NCBI GenBank assembly: GCA_017522345.1
Contig: JAFWZN010000017.1
Span: 1-55,107 of the forward strand
Source: Clostridia bacterium
Lineage (GTDB): Bacteria; Bacillota; Clostridia; Christensenellales; Aristaeellaceae
DNA: 55,107 nucleotides
Direction of reading: 5' to 3'
Below, piece by piece: positions 22,897-31,221 of the stretch (positions within the stretch are counted from its first letter, which is position 1; each line of letters starts with the position of its first letter). The position numbers and the translations under genes were made by a program. The notes under the pieces are model-generated. The model searched no databases. It was not told the DNA's origin and saw nothing but the letters and a program-made list of their open reading frames with translations.

Positions 22897-22920
22897 AGGC
22901 CGCTTTTGCGGTCTTTTTTT
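22897..22920 (+). terminator. second terminator before the holin gene
   Basis: AGGCCGC pairs with GCGGTCT (one G-T pair) around TTTT, followed by seven T's. With the terminator at 22777 it insulates the lysis genes from the head genes upstream. Confidence 0.7.
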
Positions 22921-22950
22921 ATACCCAAATATTAGAAAGGTGGAAAAAGT

Positions 22951-23349
22951 ATGGTAGATCTTACTAATATTTTTGAAGCGCTGATTGCGCTTGTTTCTTC
23001 CGTTGTCACGGTATTTCTGATTCCGTGGCTGAAAACGAAGCTCAATAATGAGCAGCTTTCGAAGGCGCACAGCATCGTACAGATTGGCGTATTCGCGGCT
23101 GAAAAGCTGTATGGAGCGGGCAGGGGCGCGGAAAAATTCGCGTATGTTGAAGAACTTCTTGCGGCGAAAAAGATTAAGCTGGACACGAAGACCCTGACAG
23201 CCATGATTGAAGCGGAAGTCAAGAAGCTGGATATGGTGGTTCCGAATAAGGCGTTTGACGTGCACGACGCTATGATTGTGGACGAACCCGAAGAAGAGGA
23301 AGAAGACGAAACGGCGGAAAACATGGAAGTGGTAGACAATGGCGCTTGA
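22951..23349 (+). CDS. Holin, LL-H type
   Basis: A 132-residue protein with an N-terminal hydrophobic segment (EALIALVSSVVTVFLIPWL, about 9-27), an amphipathic helix (LSKAHSIVQIGVFAAEKLYG) and an acidic tail. This is the pattern of phage LL-H holins, which open the membrane so that endolysin reaches the cell wall. It overlaps the endolysin gene by 11 bases. AAAGGTGG precedes the ATG. Its location inside the head module is unusual. Confidence 0.85.
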   Translation: MVDLTNIFEALIALVSSVVTVFLIPWLKTKLNNEQLSKAHSIVQIGVFAAEKLYGAGRGAEKFAYVEELLAAKKIKLDTKTLTAMIEAEVKKLDMVVPNKAFDVHDAMIVDEPEEEEEDETAENMEVVDNGA

Positions 23350-24139
23350 TCCCGGAAAAGTGATAGCCGTTGCAAAAGCGGAAGAAGGCTATCTGGAAAA
23401 GAAATCGAACGCGGATTTGGACAGCAAAACCGCAAACGCGGGCAGTAACAACTATACGAAATACGCCCGCGATCTGGACGCGCTGGGCTTTTACAATGGC
23501 AAAAAGAATGGCGTTGCATGGTGTGATATCTTTGTCGATTGGTGCTTTGTTCAGGCTTACGGCCTGGAAAACGCGCAGAAATTGACGTTTCAAAAGATCG
23601 GAAAAAGCAACAGCGGCGCGGGGTGCAAATACAGCCGGAATTATTACAAGAATAACGGGCGGCTGTTTGACACACCCCAACCGGGCGATCAGATCTTTTT
23701 CTATGGCACGGACAAGACCAGCATTTCCCACACCGGGCTTGTTGTCAAGGTTGACAGCAATTATGTTTACACCGTAGAAGGAAACACTTCCAGCGCAAGC
23801 GGCGTTGTAGCAAACGGCGGCTGTGTGCGTGAAAAGAAATACAAGCGCGATTATAACCGCATTGCGGGCTTCGGTAGACCCGACTACGGCATACAGGCAA
23901 GCGAAACCCAGCCCCCCACGGCAGAAATGAAGGGGGGCGAAGGCGTGAAATATGTAAAGGTGACAGGCGGCAGCGTGAACATACGAAGCGGCGATTCAAC
24001 GGGATTTTCGAAGATTGCAACCCTTAAAAAGGGCGCGAAATATGAATATGTGGCAACGTCCGTAAAAACCGGATGGCACGCGCTGCGATATGACGGAAAA
24101 ATAGCATGGATCAGTAACAAGTATTCTTCCCTTACGTAG
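23339..24139 (+). CDS. Endolysin: CHAP amidase/peptidase with SH3 domain
   Basis: A 266-residue cell-wall hydrolase. The N-terminal CHAP domain has the nucleophile C62 (AWCDIFVDWC), H131 (SHTGLVV) and a polar residue in VEGNTS near 147-150. A proline-rich linker (residues ~190-202) follows, then a bacterial SH3 domain (about 205-266, with VNIRSGDSTGFSKIATLKKG) for wall binding. It cuts peptidoglycan cross-links or amide bonds at lysis. The linker is encoded by DNA with a GCCCCCC/GGGGGGC inverted repeat. Confidence 0.93.
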   Translation: MALDPGKVIAVAKAEEGYLEKKSNADLDSKTANAGSNNYTKYARDLDALGFYNGKKNGVAWCDIFVDWCFVQAYGLENAQKLTFQKIGKSNSGAGCKYSRNYYKNNGRLFDTPQPGDQIFFYGTDKTSISHTGLVVKVDSNYVYTVEGNTSSASGVVANGGCVREKKYKRDYNRIAGFGRPDYGIQASETQPPTAEMKGGEGVKYVKVTGGSVNIRSGDSTGFSKIATLKKGAKYEYVATSVKTGWHALRYDGKIAWISNKYSSLT

Positions 24140-24141
24140 AA

Positions 24142-24167
24142 AGGGCGCTGTTATCAGCGCCCTTTTT
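24142..24167 (+). terminator. rho-independent terminator after the endolysin gene
   Basis: AGGGCGCTG and CAGCGCCCT form a perfect 9-bp stem with a TTAT loop and five T's. The next ~90 bases have no gene. Confidence 0.9.
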
Positions 24168-24255
24168 GCATACATGCGCCGGGGGCGGCGTTAAACACCT
24201 ATTCCAATAATCGGGAAGCAACCCCGTATAAAAGCGTAAGAAAGGAATTGACGGC

Positions 24256-24837
24256 ATGAACTTAAACGAAATTCTCAAAGCACACGGCATTGAAGAAGAA
24301 GCAATCGGCAAGATCCTTGCGGCTATGAAGGAAAACAAGATCTTTACGGCAGCCGAAGAAAACCTTGATATCCGCTATGGAAAGCTGAAAACCGACCATG
24401 AGGGCGTAAACAAACAGCTTACGGAAGCAAACGCCCTGATTGAGGAAATGAAAAAGGCCACAAAGGGACAGGAAGACATTCAGAAAAAGCTTACGGATTA
24501 CGAAGCACAGAATCAGAAGCTTATTAAGGAGCTTGAAAGAACGAAACTGGAAGCTGAAATCAAAGTCAACCTTCTTTCCGAAGGCTGTCTTGACGTGGAC
24601 TATGCGGCCTTTAAGCTTCGGGAAAAGGGCGATCTTGCCCTTGACGAAAACGGCAAAATCAAGGGCTGGGAAGATAAGCTTGCGGGGCTTAAGACCCAGA
24701 TCCCCGCGCAGTTTGAATCAGCGAAAACGAAACAGGTTATGGAAAACAGGCTTCCGCAGTCGAATGAGGAACGCGGCGGCAATGAGCCGAAAACCCTTGC
24801 GGACGCTATCAAAATGCAATACGAAAACAAAGAATAA
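24256..24837 (+). CDS. Capsid scaffolding protein (GP20-type)
   Basis: A 193-residue, highly helical protein typical of phage minor structural GP20 scaffolds. It has an acidic front, a central coiled coil (about 40-105) and a C-terminal part ending PKTLADAIKMQYENKE. It guides assembly of the major capsid protein, whose gene follows 18 bases later, and leaves or is cleaved before DNA packaging. AAAGGAATTG precedes the ATG. Confidence 0.85.
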   Translation: MNLNEILKAHGIEEEAIGKILAAMKENKIFTAAEENLDIRYGKLKTDHEGVNKQLTEANALIEEMKKATKGQEDIQKKLTDYEAQNQKLIKELERTKLEAEIKVNLLSEGCLDVDYAAFKLREKGDLALDENGKIKGWEDKLAGLKTQIPAQFESAKTKQVMENRLPQSNEERGGNEPKTLADAIKMQYENKE

Positions 24838-24855
24838 GAAAAGAGGTAAAGTGAT

Positions 24856-25827
24856 ATGCCTATGACCCTTAACGAAATGAAAGTCGGTATGGCTGACAAA
24901 GTAACCCAGTATGTTGTTGACACCTTTATCCGTGAATCGGAAATCCTGGAGCTTCTGCCCTTTGACAACAGCGTTTCCCCCACGGGCGGCGGAAGCACCC
25001 TGACCTATGGATATGTTCAGAAGAAGCTTCCTTCTGCGACGGCTTTCCGCGCGATCAACACCGAATATGCGCCCAGCCAGGCAACCACCGAAAAGAAGTC
25101 GGTAGAACTTAAGGTATTCGGCGGCGCTTTTGAAATGGATCGTGTGCTTCACGAATCCGAAGGCATTTACAACAACCTTTCCTATCAGATGGAAGAGAAG
25201 ATCAAATCCGCCATTGGCACTTTCCATAACGCCATGATTAACGGTGACGCGGCAGTCAATGCGAATGAGTTTGACGGCCTGGACAAGTTCCTTGTAGGCC
25301 AGAAAACCGAATATAACGCGGATGGAACTATTGACCTTTCGACTATGGCGCTTCTTAAGGAAAATGCGGACGTATTTTATGAGGCGCTTCTTAAGCTCAT
25401 CAACAGCACGGACGCAAGCGCGATCATGTGCAATGAGGGCATGAAGACGAAGATCCAGACCGTTGCCCGCATTCTGGGCTATAAGACCGAATCCGAGCAG
25501 GCCTTTGGCCGCACCATTACGACCATCGGAGAAAACAACGTCCGTATCATTGACCTTAAGAACGTTGTAACCGTTGAAGGCGGCAACGCGGTTGAAAAGC
25601 CCGTTATCGGCGTAAGCGCTGAAGGAATGACTGATATTTTCGCCGTCAAGTTTGATGTAATGAACGGCTTCCACGGCGTAACCATTACGGGAAACAAGGC
25701 AATTCATCAGTACATGCCCGACTTCAACACCCCCGGCGCGGTAAAGAAAGGCGAAGTCGAAATGGTTGCTTGCGTTGCCCTTAAGAACGTGAAGGCGGCG
25801 GGCGTGCTGCGTAACGTGAAGATCTGA
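24856..25827 (+). CDS. Major capsid protein (HK97 fold)
   Basis: A 323-residue capsid protein with no N-terminal delta domain, consistent with a separate scaffold. It has an N-arm (MTLNEMKVGMADKV), an E-loop region (GGSTLTYGYVQKK), the long spine helix near 105-125 (YQMEEKIKSAIGTFHNAMIN) and P- and A-domain strands ending in HQYMPDFNTPGAVKKGE. Codon use is strongly biased to GC-ending codons, as expected for the most expressed gene. AAAGAGGT precedes the ATG. Confidence 0.88.
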   Translation: MPMTLNEMKVGMADKVTQYVVDTFIRESEILELLPFDNSVSPTGGGSTLTYGYVQKKLPSATAFRAINTEYAPSQATTEKKSVELKVFGGAFEMDRVLHESEGIYNNLSYQMEEKIKSAIGTFHNAMINGDAAVNANEFDGLDKFLVGQKTEYNADGTIDLSTMALLKENADVFYEALLKLINSTDASAIMCNEGMKTKIQTVARILGYKTESEQAFGRTITTIGENNVRIIDLKNVVTVEGGNAVEKPVIGVSAEGMTDIFAVKFDVMNGFHGVTITGNKAIHQYMPDFNTPGAVKKGEVEMVACVALKNVKAAGVLRNVKI

Positions 25828-25849
25828 TAAAAGAGAGGATGAAATAAAG

Positions 25850-26050
25850 ATGGGTAAGAAAGCCGAAAAGGAAGCAAAGGTTTATATCGTGGAAACGCCT
25901 GTAAAGGATTATTGCGGCGTGGGCGCGGCGGGCGTACAGTTCGCCTATGGCAAGGCGGAAGTAAAAGAGGGCTGGGTACTTGAATGGTTCAAAAAGCGCG
26001 GCTACAAGGTTACGGAAAAGCCCGCCGAAGCAGACAAGGCCGAAGAGTAA
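25850..26050 (+). CDS. Small structural-module protein
   Basis: A 66-residue lysine- and glutamate-rich protein (VYIVETPVKDYCGVGAAGVQ, then GWVLEWFKKRGYKVTEK). Small proteins of this kind are common between capsid and head-tail connector genes and may be head decoration or assembly proteins. No function is known. AGAGAGGATG lies upstream of the ATG. Confidence 0.65.
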   Translation: MGKKAEKEAKVYIVETPVKDYCGVGAAGVQFAYGKAEVKEGWVLEWFKKRGYKVTEKPAEADKAEE

Positions 26051-26065
26051 AGGGGCGGACGCGTC

Positions 26066-26431
26066 ATGATTATGACCGTTGAAGAACTACGCAACTATAT
26101 AACAACCGATGAAACCGATCCGGGGCTTGATTTAAAGCTTCAAGCCCTGGAAAGGAAGATCCAGGGGTACACAAACAATAACTTTCGGCGCTTTAAGGTA
26201 AACGGCGTGATTGAATATCCGCCCGATATTAAAGAAGGCGTGATTGAGCTTATAAAATACGATATCGCAATGAAGGATAAAATTGGCATTGCTTCCGAAA
26301 CCATTTCGCGGCATTCCGTTTCCTACATAGACCCAAACGCGGGTGAAAATGCAATGGGATATCCCAAAGACAAGCTGGGCTTTTTAAAGCCCTACATGTG
26401 CGCGCAATTCGGGCAGGGGGTGGGCGTGTGA
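26066..26431 (+). CDS. Head-tail connector (gp6-like adaptor)
   Basis: A 121-residue helical adaptor of the HK97 gp6/SPP1 gp15 group (VEELRNYITTDETDPGLDLK). These proteins bind under the portal and form the DNA exit channel. The start is ATG at 26066, or 26072 (MTVEEL). It is the first of four connector genes that overlap or nearly abut. Confidence 0.8.
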   Translation: MIMTVEELRNYITTDETDPGLDLKLQALERKIQGYTNNNFRRFKVNGVIEYPPDIKEGVIELIKYDIAMKDKIGIASETISRHSVSYIDPNAGENAMGYPKDKLGFLKPYMCAQFGQGVGV

Positions 26432-26760
26432 TTGGCGGAAATATTTCGGCAGTTATACAGACCCGCGAAACCCAGGAAAACGCAATCGGCGAACAGGTGA
26501 AGACCTGGAAGGATGCGGTAACGCTCAAAGGCTTTTTAGACCTTTCGGGCGGGAATGCGCATTATCAGACGTTTAATGCAAAGATCCAGGAATCGACACA
26601 CCTTTTTATCTGTGATTATGTACCGCTTCCCGATTCCGTAACGAGCGAAAACAGCCGAATGAAGATAAACGGCAAGATCTACAATATCACGCTGATTGAT
26701 AACCCTATGGAGCTTAACAAGCACCTGGAAATCTATTTAAAGTACACAGGCGGGCAATAG
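26428..26760 (+). CDS. Head-tail stopper/closure protein
   Basis: A 110-residue beta-rich protein (AVIQTRETQENAIGEQVKTW and INGKIYNITLIDNPMELNK), the pattern of SPP1 gp16/head closure proteins that plug the capsid until the tail joins. The GTG at 26428 overlaps the preceding stop and is preferred over an internal upstream ATG. Confidence 0.75.
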   Translation: MIGGNISAVIQTRETQENAIGEQVKTWKDAVTLKGFLDLSGGNAHYQTFNAKIQESTHLFICDYVPLPDSVTSENSRMKINGKIYNITLIDNPMELNKHLEIYLKYTGGQ

Positions 26761-26762
26761 CA

Positions 26763-27281
26763 ATGCCAATGCAATTTATAGATAACAGCATAAAGATTCA
26801 AGGGGCGATCAATGACGCTACAAAGGCCTGGCTTATAGAAGCGGCAAACGAAGTTAAAAGCCATGCCCAGCGGAATTGCAAGATGATTGAAGAAGGTTCG
26901 GAAATCGGAAAGCAATTAAAGGGCAGCTATAAAGCCGATATAAGAGAGGTTGACAGCGGCAAAGCCTACATTGGAACCGACATGGAAGCGGGCTATTGGG
27001 AAGAGTTTGGAACGGGATCCTTTGCAGAAAAAGGCAACGGTAGGCGTGGATGGTGGGTATATGTCAAGGATGGAACCGAACACGCCCCAAACGGCGGCAT
27101 TACCTACGCAAGCCGGGAAGAAGCGGAAGGCATTGCGGCTGGCATGCGCGCGCAAGGCATGGACGCTTACGCAACCAATGGCCGCGAACCGAATCACACC
27201 CTGCAAAACGCCTTTATCCAAACGACACCGAAAGCGGAAACGCGGCTTGCGCAAATCTTACAGGAAGGGGTGGGTGAATGA
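26763..27281 (+). CDS. HK97 gp10-like tail-completion/neck protein
   Basis: A 172-residue protein of the gp10 family, with IREVDSGKAYIGTDMEAGYW followed by EEFGTGS and a C-terminal NHTLQNAFIQTTPKAETRL. These proteins sit at the head-tail joint. It overlaps the next gene by four bases. Start codons at 26763 and 26769 are both possible. Confidence 0.8.
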   Translation: MPMQFIDNSIKIQGAINDATKAWLIEAANEVKSHAQRNCKMIEEGSEIGKQLKGSYKADIREVDSGKAYIGTDMEAGYWEEFGTGSFAEKGNGRRGWWVYVKDGTEHAPNGGITYASREEAEGIAAGMRAQGMDAYATNGREPNHTLQNAFIQTTPKAETRLAQILQEGVGE

Positions 27282-27652
27282 CAACAAAAGCGCTTGAATA
27301 TATCAAAAACCGATTACAGGCGGCGAGCATTCCCTACGCCTTTAAGGACTGGGAAGGAGATATACCCGAATATTACTTTGTCGGGGATTACATTGAAAAC
27401 CCTTCCCCCACGCGGGAAGAAAACGGGCGAAAGACTTCTACCTTCATCCTTCGCGGCTTTACGCGCCTGGGATGGCTTCCGCTCCACGCGGCAAAGGAAG
27501 TTATTGAAGCAAAGCTTCCCGCAACAGATATCCTTTCGGACGGAAGCGGTATCTGTATAAGCTATTCCACGGCTTTGCCCGTGCCTACGTCCGACCCGGA
27601 TATCAAATCAATCAAGATTGACTTTATTGTTGACGAATGGATGGTGAAATAA
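27278..27652 (+). CDS. Tail terminator protein
   Basis: A 124-residue protein at the position of the lambda gpU/SPP1 gp17 tail terminator, directly before the tail tube gene. It begins MTTKALEYIKNRLQAASIPY and ends IKIDFIVDEWMVK. It would stop tail tube growth at the length set by the tape measure. The call is mainly by order and size. Confidence 0.65.
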   Translation: MTTKALEYIKNRLQAASIPYAFKDWEGDIPEYYFVGDYIENPSPTREENGRKTSTFILRGFTRLGWLPLHAAKEVIEAKLPATDILSDGSGICISYSTALPVPTSDPDIKSIKIDFIVDEWMVK

Positions 27653-27655
27653 GAA

Positions 27656-28282
27656 ATGAGCAACATGACAGGCATCACCCAGGGCACGCCCCAGCGCATT
27701 CCTTTCGGCGCGGGCGTGTTTTTTGAAAATGTCACCTATTCCGAAAGCGCCCCGCCCACGCAGGAAGAAATGATTGCGGGCATTATGAGCGCAACCCAGG
27801 AGGGCGGAAAGATCACGATTACCCCGGAATTTTTTGAACCCGACCTTGACGGAAAATATGTATCGGTGGAAGAACTGATTCAGAAAGTCGGTGAAACCGC
27901 CGTAATGGAAACGTCTATGGTTGAACTTAAACCGGAAGCGGTTGCAAAAGCCCTTATCGGCAAGATCACCGAAAGCACGGATAAAAACTATGACGTGATT
28001 ACGTCCAGCGAACTTAGGGCGGGACACTTCTATAAAGGCTTCGGCTTTTATGGTGAGTTGATCGGCGGAAGGCCTTTTATCTGCGTATTCAAAAATGCAC
28101 TTTGCACCAATGGCTTTGGATCCGAAACAAAAAACAAAGAAAACGGCAAGTTTGCAAAAACGTTTGAATGCAAGAGCGATCTGGAATACGGCGTAACCAA
28201 ACTTCCCTATGCGCTTTTCATTTACAAAGAGGACAAATGGACGAAAGTACCGCCTGAAGAAATTGTGGAACCCGCAGCATAA
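27656..28282 (+). CDS. Major tail tube protein
   Basis: A 208-residue beta-rich protein in the place of the siphovirus tail tube (gpV-like), between terminator and chaperones. It starts MSNMTGITQGTPQRIPFGAG and ends in an acidic EEIVEPAA. It polymerises around the tape measure to form the tube. GAAATAAG precedes the ATG. Confidence 0.8.
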   Translation: MSNMTGITQGTPQRIPFGAGVFFENVTYSESAPPTQEEMIAGIMSATQEGGKITITPEFFEPDLDGKYVSVEELIQKVGETAVMETSMVELKPEAVAKALIGKITESTDKNYDVITSSELRAGHFYKGFGFYGELIGGRPFICVFKNALCTNGFGSETKNKENGKFAKTFECKSDLEYGVTKLPYALFIYKEDKWTKVPPEEIVEPAA

Positions 28283-28309
28283 CCACATATAAGGGAGGAC
28301 TAAAGCAAT

Positions 28310-28741
28310 ATGGCAGCTAAAAAGAAAGCGGCATCAGCGGCGAAAACGCCCGAAAAGCCGAAGCTTACAGAAGTGTTTAACGAAATCGAAAAGCCCTATA
28401 CCTTGCGCAACTTCAAAGACGGGGATCTTATCCCCCTTTTAAGGATCCTTAGAAAGCTGGGGCTTAAGTCGTTTAAGAAGGCGTTTTTGCAGATCACGGA
28501 CGGCAAGAGCATAAAGGAAGTGGGCATTGACGTTGTACTGGATATGGCGGATATCATGATTGAAGCCCTGGACAGCGAAAAGGCGGCGGATGATATCTAT
28601 AACCTTTATTCCTCCCTTTCCGGAATTGCGGTTAAGGACATTAAGGAAATGGAGTTTGGAACCCTTCCTATGATGATCCTGGACAGCTTCCAGGCGGCGC
28701 GAAACACGACTTTTTTTATGGTGCTTGCCAAATTGCTTTAG
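28310..28741 (+). CDS. Tail assembly chaperone G
   Basis: A 143-residue helical protein with a lysine- and alanine-rich front, occupying the lambda gpG position. It ends in a different frame from the next segment. At codons 135-136 the gene has a run of seven T's (28711-28717) in the frame T TTT TTT, a -1 slippery site. Ribosomes that slip make the longer GT fusion. Both products load the tape measure protein. AGGGAGG precedes the ATG. Confidence 0.85.
   Translation: MAAKKKAASAAKTPEKPKLTEVFNEIEKPYTLRNFKDGDLIPLLRILRKLGLKSFKKAFLQITDGKSIKEVGIDVVLDMADIMIEALDSEKAADDIYNLYSSLSGIAVKDIKEMEFGTLPMMILDSFQAARNTTFFMVLAKLL
28711..28717 (+). promoter_or_regulatory. programmed -1 frameshift site
   Basis: T TTT TTT read in the frame of chaperone G. 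A -1 shift enters an open frame (Y-G-A-C-Q-I-A-L-V...) that runs without stop into the downstream reading frame. Confidence 0.8.
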
Positions 28742-29097
28742 TCGGTGAATTTGATTTCTGGGATATGGTGTATCAAAAATACGCTAATCCCAGGGATCTT
28801 TTATCTATGTACATTGACAGCGGGCAGTTTGACGAGCTTGTAAAAAACATCCTGACAGCCGAATATGACAGGCGAAAAGAAGAAGCGGAAAAAGAGAACG
28901 ACAGAAAATTGTGGGACATGTATCTAAGATCCGACACCACACTGTCCTATAACGATTGGCACGCGGAAATCATGAAAAAGGCGAAAACACACACCGAAAA
29001 CATGACAGGAAAGCGTGACGAAGATATGACAGATCAGGATATGGCTACATTGCTTAAAAAGCTTTTCCCGAATCAGGCAAAGGCAGCACCCACATAA
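28717..29097 (+). CDS. Tail assembly chaperone T part (made as the GT frameshift product)
   Basis: Open in the -1 frame from the slippery site to 29097, encoding 126 residues, so the G-T fusion would be about 262 residues. An ATG at 28765 lies in this frame but has no ribosome site, so independent translation is unlikely. The sequence is rich in D, E and K, with long helices (FDELVKNILTAEYDRRKEEA). In lambda and related phages GT binds the tape measure and recruits tube subunits. Confidence 0.8.
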   Translation, partial: YGACQIALVGEFDFWDMVYQKYANPRDLLSMYIDSGQFDELVKNILTAEYDRRKEEAEKENDRKLWDMYLRSDTTLSYNDWHAEIMKKAKTHTENMTGKRDEDMTDQDMATLLKKLFPNQAKAAPT

Positions 29098-29143
29098 ACG
29101 ATAAAGGCAGCGATAACAACCCTTTTAAAAGGATGTGGTTATC

Positions 29144-30901
29144 GTGGAGATCTTTAAAATTCTTGGCAGTATTGCCATTGATAACACAAAGGCAAACAAG
29201 GCCTTGCAGGAAACGGCGAAACGCGCCGGGACAACGGAAGCCGAAATTGAAGCGGCAGTAAACAAGGTAGGCACGTTTGCGGTAGGCATAGCCAAAGGCA
29301 TCGGCACAATCGCGGGCATACTGGGCGGCGCATGGATAGCGGCCATTGAATCAACCCGCGAATACCGGACGCAGATGGGACAGCTTGACACGGCCTTCCA
29401 GGCGGCGGGGCATTCTTCCGAAGCGGCAAGAAGCACGTATACGGAATTAAACGCCGTCTTAGGGGACAGCGGGCAAGCCGTGGAAGCCAGTCAGCACCTT
29501 GCGAAGCTCACGGACAACGAAAAGGATCTTTCAACATGGGTTGAGATAGCGACGGGCGTTTATGCAACCTTCGGCGAAAGCTTACCCATTGAAGGTCTTA
29601 CCGAAGCGGCAAACGAAACGGCAAAAACGGGCATATTGACGGGCGGATTAACGGATGCATTAAACTGGGCGGGCATCAGCGAAGAAGCATTTCAGGGCAA
29701 ATTGGATAAGTGTACCAATGAGCAAGAACGGCAGAAGCTTATCATGGACACGCTGAACGGGACTTATTCAAAAGCATCCGAACAATACAAGGAAACTAAT
29801 AAGGACGTATTGGAAGCCAATAAGGCAAACGAACGCTTGACGGCGGCAATGGCGGAATTAGGCCGCATCGGTGAGCCGATTTTAACGGCAATTAAGGACA
29901 AAATCGCAAGCATGGCCGAAACGGCCATACCACACCTTGAGAATTTTGTCAACAAGGTGAAAGACGGGATTAAGTGGATCAAGGAAAATGAAAAAACGGT
30001 TGACAAATGGAAGGCGGCAATTATCGGCGTTTCCACAACCATAGGAACGTTTCTCTTAATCCTTAATTGGGGAAAGATCATGACGGCGGCGGCGAACGCC
30101 ATTAAGACCGTGCGCCTTGCCATGCTTGCCTTAAATACCGCCATGCGCGCAAACCCGATCGGCTTGGTAGTTTCCCTGATTGCGGGATTGGTTGCGGCTT
30201 TCATTTATTTGTGGAATACGAATGATGATTTTAGAGCCTTCTGGATCAAGACCTGGAACAAGATCAAATCGGCGGGCGCTTCCGCCATTTCGTATATCAA
30301 GGGCAAGTTTAACGATTTTAAGGGCGCATTGAAAACCGTAAAAAACACCTTTTCCGATATCAAGGACACGATCACCGATAAGCTGGATTCCGCCCGCGCG
30401 AAGGTGAAAAGCGTTATTGATAAGATCAAAGGATATTTTAGTACAACCTTGAAATTTAAGGGGCTTAAAATGCCCAGTATCAAGCTTACCATGCAGAAGG
30501 GCAGCGGCCTGATGGCGAAGGCGGCAGAACTTTTAGGGCTTTCGGGTGTTCCGAAATTCAGCGTTAAATGGAACGCGGAAGGCGGTATCTTGACAAAACC
30601 CGCTATCTTTGCTATGCGCGGTAACACATTCCTGGGCGGCGGCGAAGCGGGCGCGGAAGCCATTTTACCGCTTGATAGTTTACGCGGCTACATCCGCGAA
30701 GCTGTAGAAACGCCCGCAAGGAACGGCATAAACACCATAGATATCATGAATATCTTGCATGAAATCCTGCGGGCGCTTGAAACCTTCAAGGGCTTCGGCG
30801 TATACCTTGACAACCGCGCTTTAATCGGCAACCTTGCCCCGGCGCTTGATACGGAATTATTCACGCGTTACGGACACATGAAGCGGGGCAACGTGCGATA
30901 A
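29144..30901 (+). CDS. Tape measure protein 1
   Basis: A 585-residue tape measure protein. The front, VEIFKILGSIAIDNTKANKA, is the common start of this family. A long helical region follows, with a hydrophobic segment (IIGVSTTIGTFLLILNWG and MRANPIGLVVSLIAGLVAAF), then a glycine-rich C terminus (AEGGILTKPAIFAMRGNTFL). It sets tail length, about 90 nm by the usual ~1.5 angstrom per residue. GTG at 29144 after AAAAGGATGTG is preferred over GTG at 29135. The gene ends in a bidirectional terminator, and a second tape measure gene lies 1.3 kb downstream. Confidence 0.9.
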   Translation: MEIFKILGSIAIDNTKANKALQETAKRAGTTEAEIEAAVNKVGTFAVGIAKGIGTIAGILGGAWIAAIESTREYRTQMGQLDTAFQAAGHSSEAARSTYTELNAVLGDSGQAVEASQHLAKLTDNEKDLSTWVEIATGVYATFGESLPIEGLTEAANETAKTGILTGGLTDALNWAGISEEAFQGKLDKCTNEQERQKLIMDTLNGTYSKASEQYKETNKDVLEANKANERLTAAMAELGRIGEPILTAIKDKIASMAETAIPHLENFVNKVKDGIKWIKENEKTVDKWKAAIIGVSTTIGTFLLILNWGKIMTAAANAIKTVRLAMLALNTAMRANPIGLVVSLIAGLVAAFIYLWNTNDDFRAFWIKTWNKIKSAGASAISYIKGKFNDFKGALKTVKNTFSDIKDTITDKLDSARAKVKSVIDKIKGYFSTTLKFKGLKMPSIKLTMQKGSGLMAKAAELLGLSGVPKFSVKWNAEGGILTKPAIFAMRGNTFLGGGEAGAEAILPLDSLRGYIREAVETPARNGINTIDIMNILHEILRALETFKGFGVYLDNRALIGNLAPALDTELFTRYGHMKRGNVR

Positions 30902-30930
30902 AAAAGAGGGCGGTTATTCGCCCTCTTTTT
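30901..30930. terminator. bidirectional terminator between tape measure 1 and the RHH gene
   Basis: AAAAAGAGGGCG and CGCCCTCTTTTT form a perfect 12-bp inverted repeat around GTTATT, with T runs on both strands. It ends the first late transcript and the convergent regulator transcript. Confidence 0.92.
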
Positions 30931-31126
30931 CACTATGTACCTTTGGCCATTCAGAAAGCCCCATGCGATCCAACAGGGCTTTTTGCGTGTAAAGGTTTAC
31001 CGATTCCCCCGCTTCCTGCGCGGCGGCTTCTACGGTCGCTTTCTGGCCTTTGGGGACAATGATACGCAAACTATCATAAGCCTTTTTTGCGTATGCGTTA
31101 TTGATTTCAGATCTTGTTTTCGCCAT
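30914..31126 (-). CDS. Ribbon-helix-helix transcriptional regulator
   Basis: A 70-residue protein of the Arc/MetJ ribbon-helix-helix class. A DNA-binding strand (YDSLRIIVPKGQK) is followed by two helices (ATVEAAAQEAGESVNLYTQKALLDRM). Such proteins are dimeric repressors that often control their own gene; many are labelled antitoxins, but no toxin gene is beside it. The ATG at 31126 follows GGAGGTGA. Its promoter and the divergent promoter of the second tail operon each contain GTACATGTAC, making it the probable regulator of that operon. Confidence 0.8.
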   Translation of the reverse strand: MAKTRSEINNAYAKKAYDSLRIIVPKGQKATVEAAAQEAGESVNLYTQKALLDRMGLSEWPKVHSEKEGE

Positions 31127-31144
31127 TGTTTCACCTCCAGGGGT

Positions 31145-31173
31145 ATTATACACCAAAGGTATATAAATGTACA
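31145..31173 (-). promoter_or_regulatory. promoter of the RHH gene
   Basis: On the minus strand TGTACA (31168-31173), a 17-base spacer and TATAAT (31145-31150). The -35 overlaps the first GTACATGTAC operator, so binding would shut it off. Confidence 0.65.
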
Positions 31174-31178
31174 TGTAC
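31169..31178. promoter_or_regulatory. RHH operator, copy 1
   Basis: The 10-bp palindrome GTACATGTAC overlaps the -35 of the RHH gene promoter. It is identical to copy 2 at 31235-31244, 66 bases away. Confidence 0.65.
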
Positions 31179-31221
31179 CAAATAGACGAATAAAAAGATC
31201 AAACTTTAGATATTCTGTCAA

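Noticed and set aside
28765..29097. An independent gene for the second tail chaperone
   Set aside because: Its ATG has no ribosome site, and the reading frame is open back to a slippery heptamer, which fits a frameshift fusion better.
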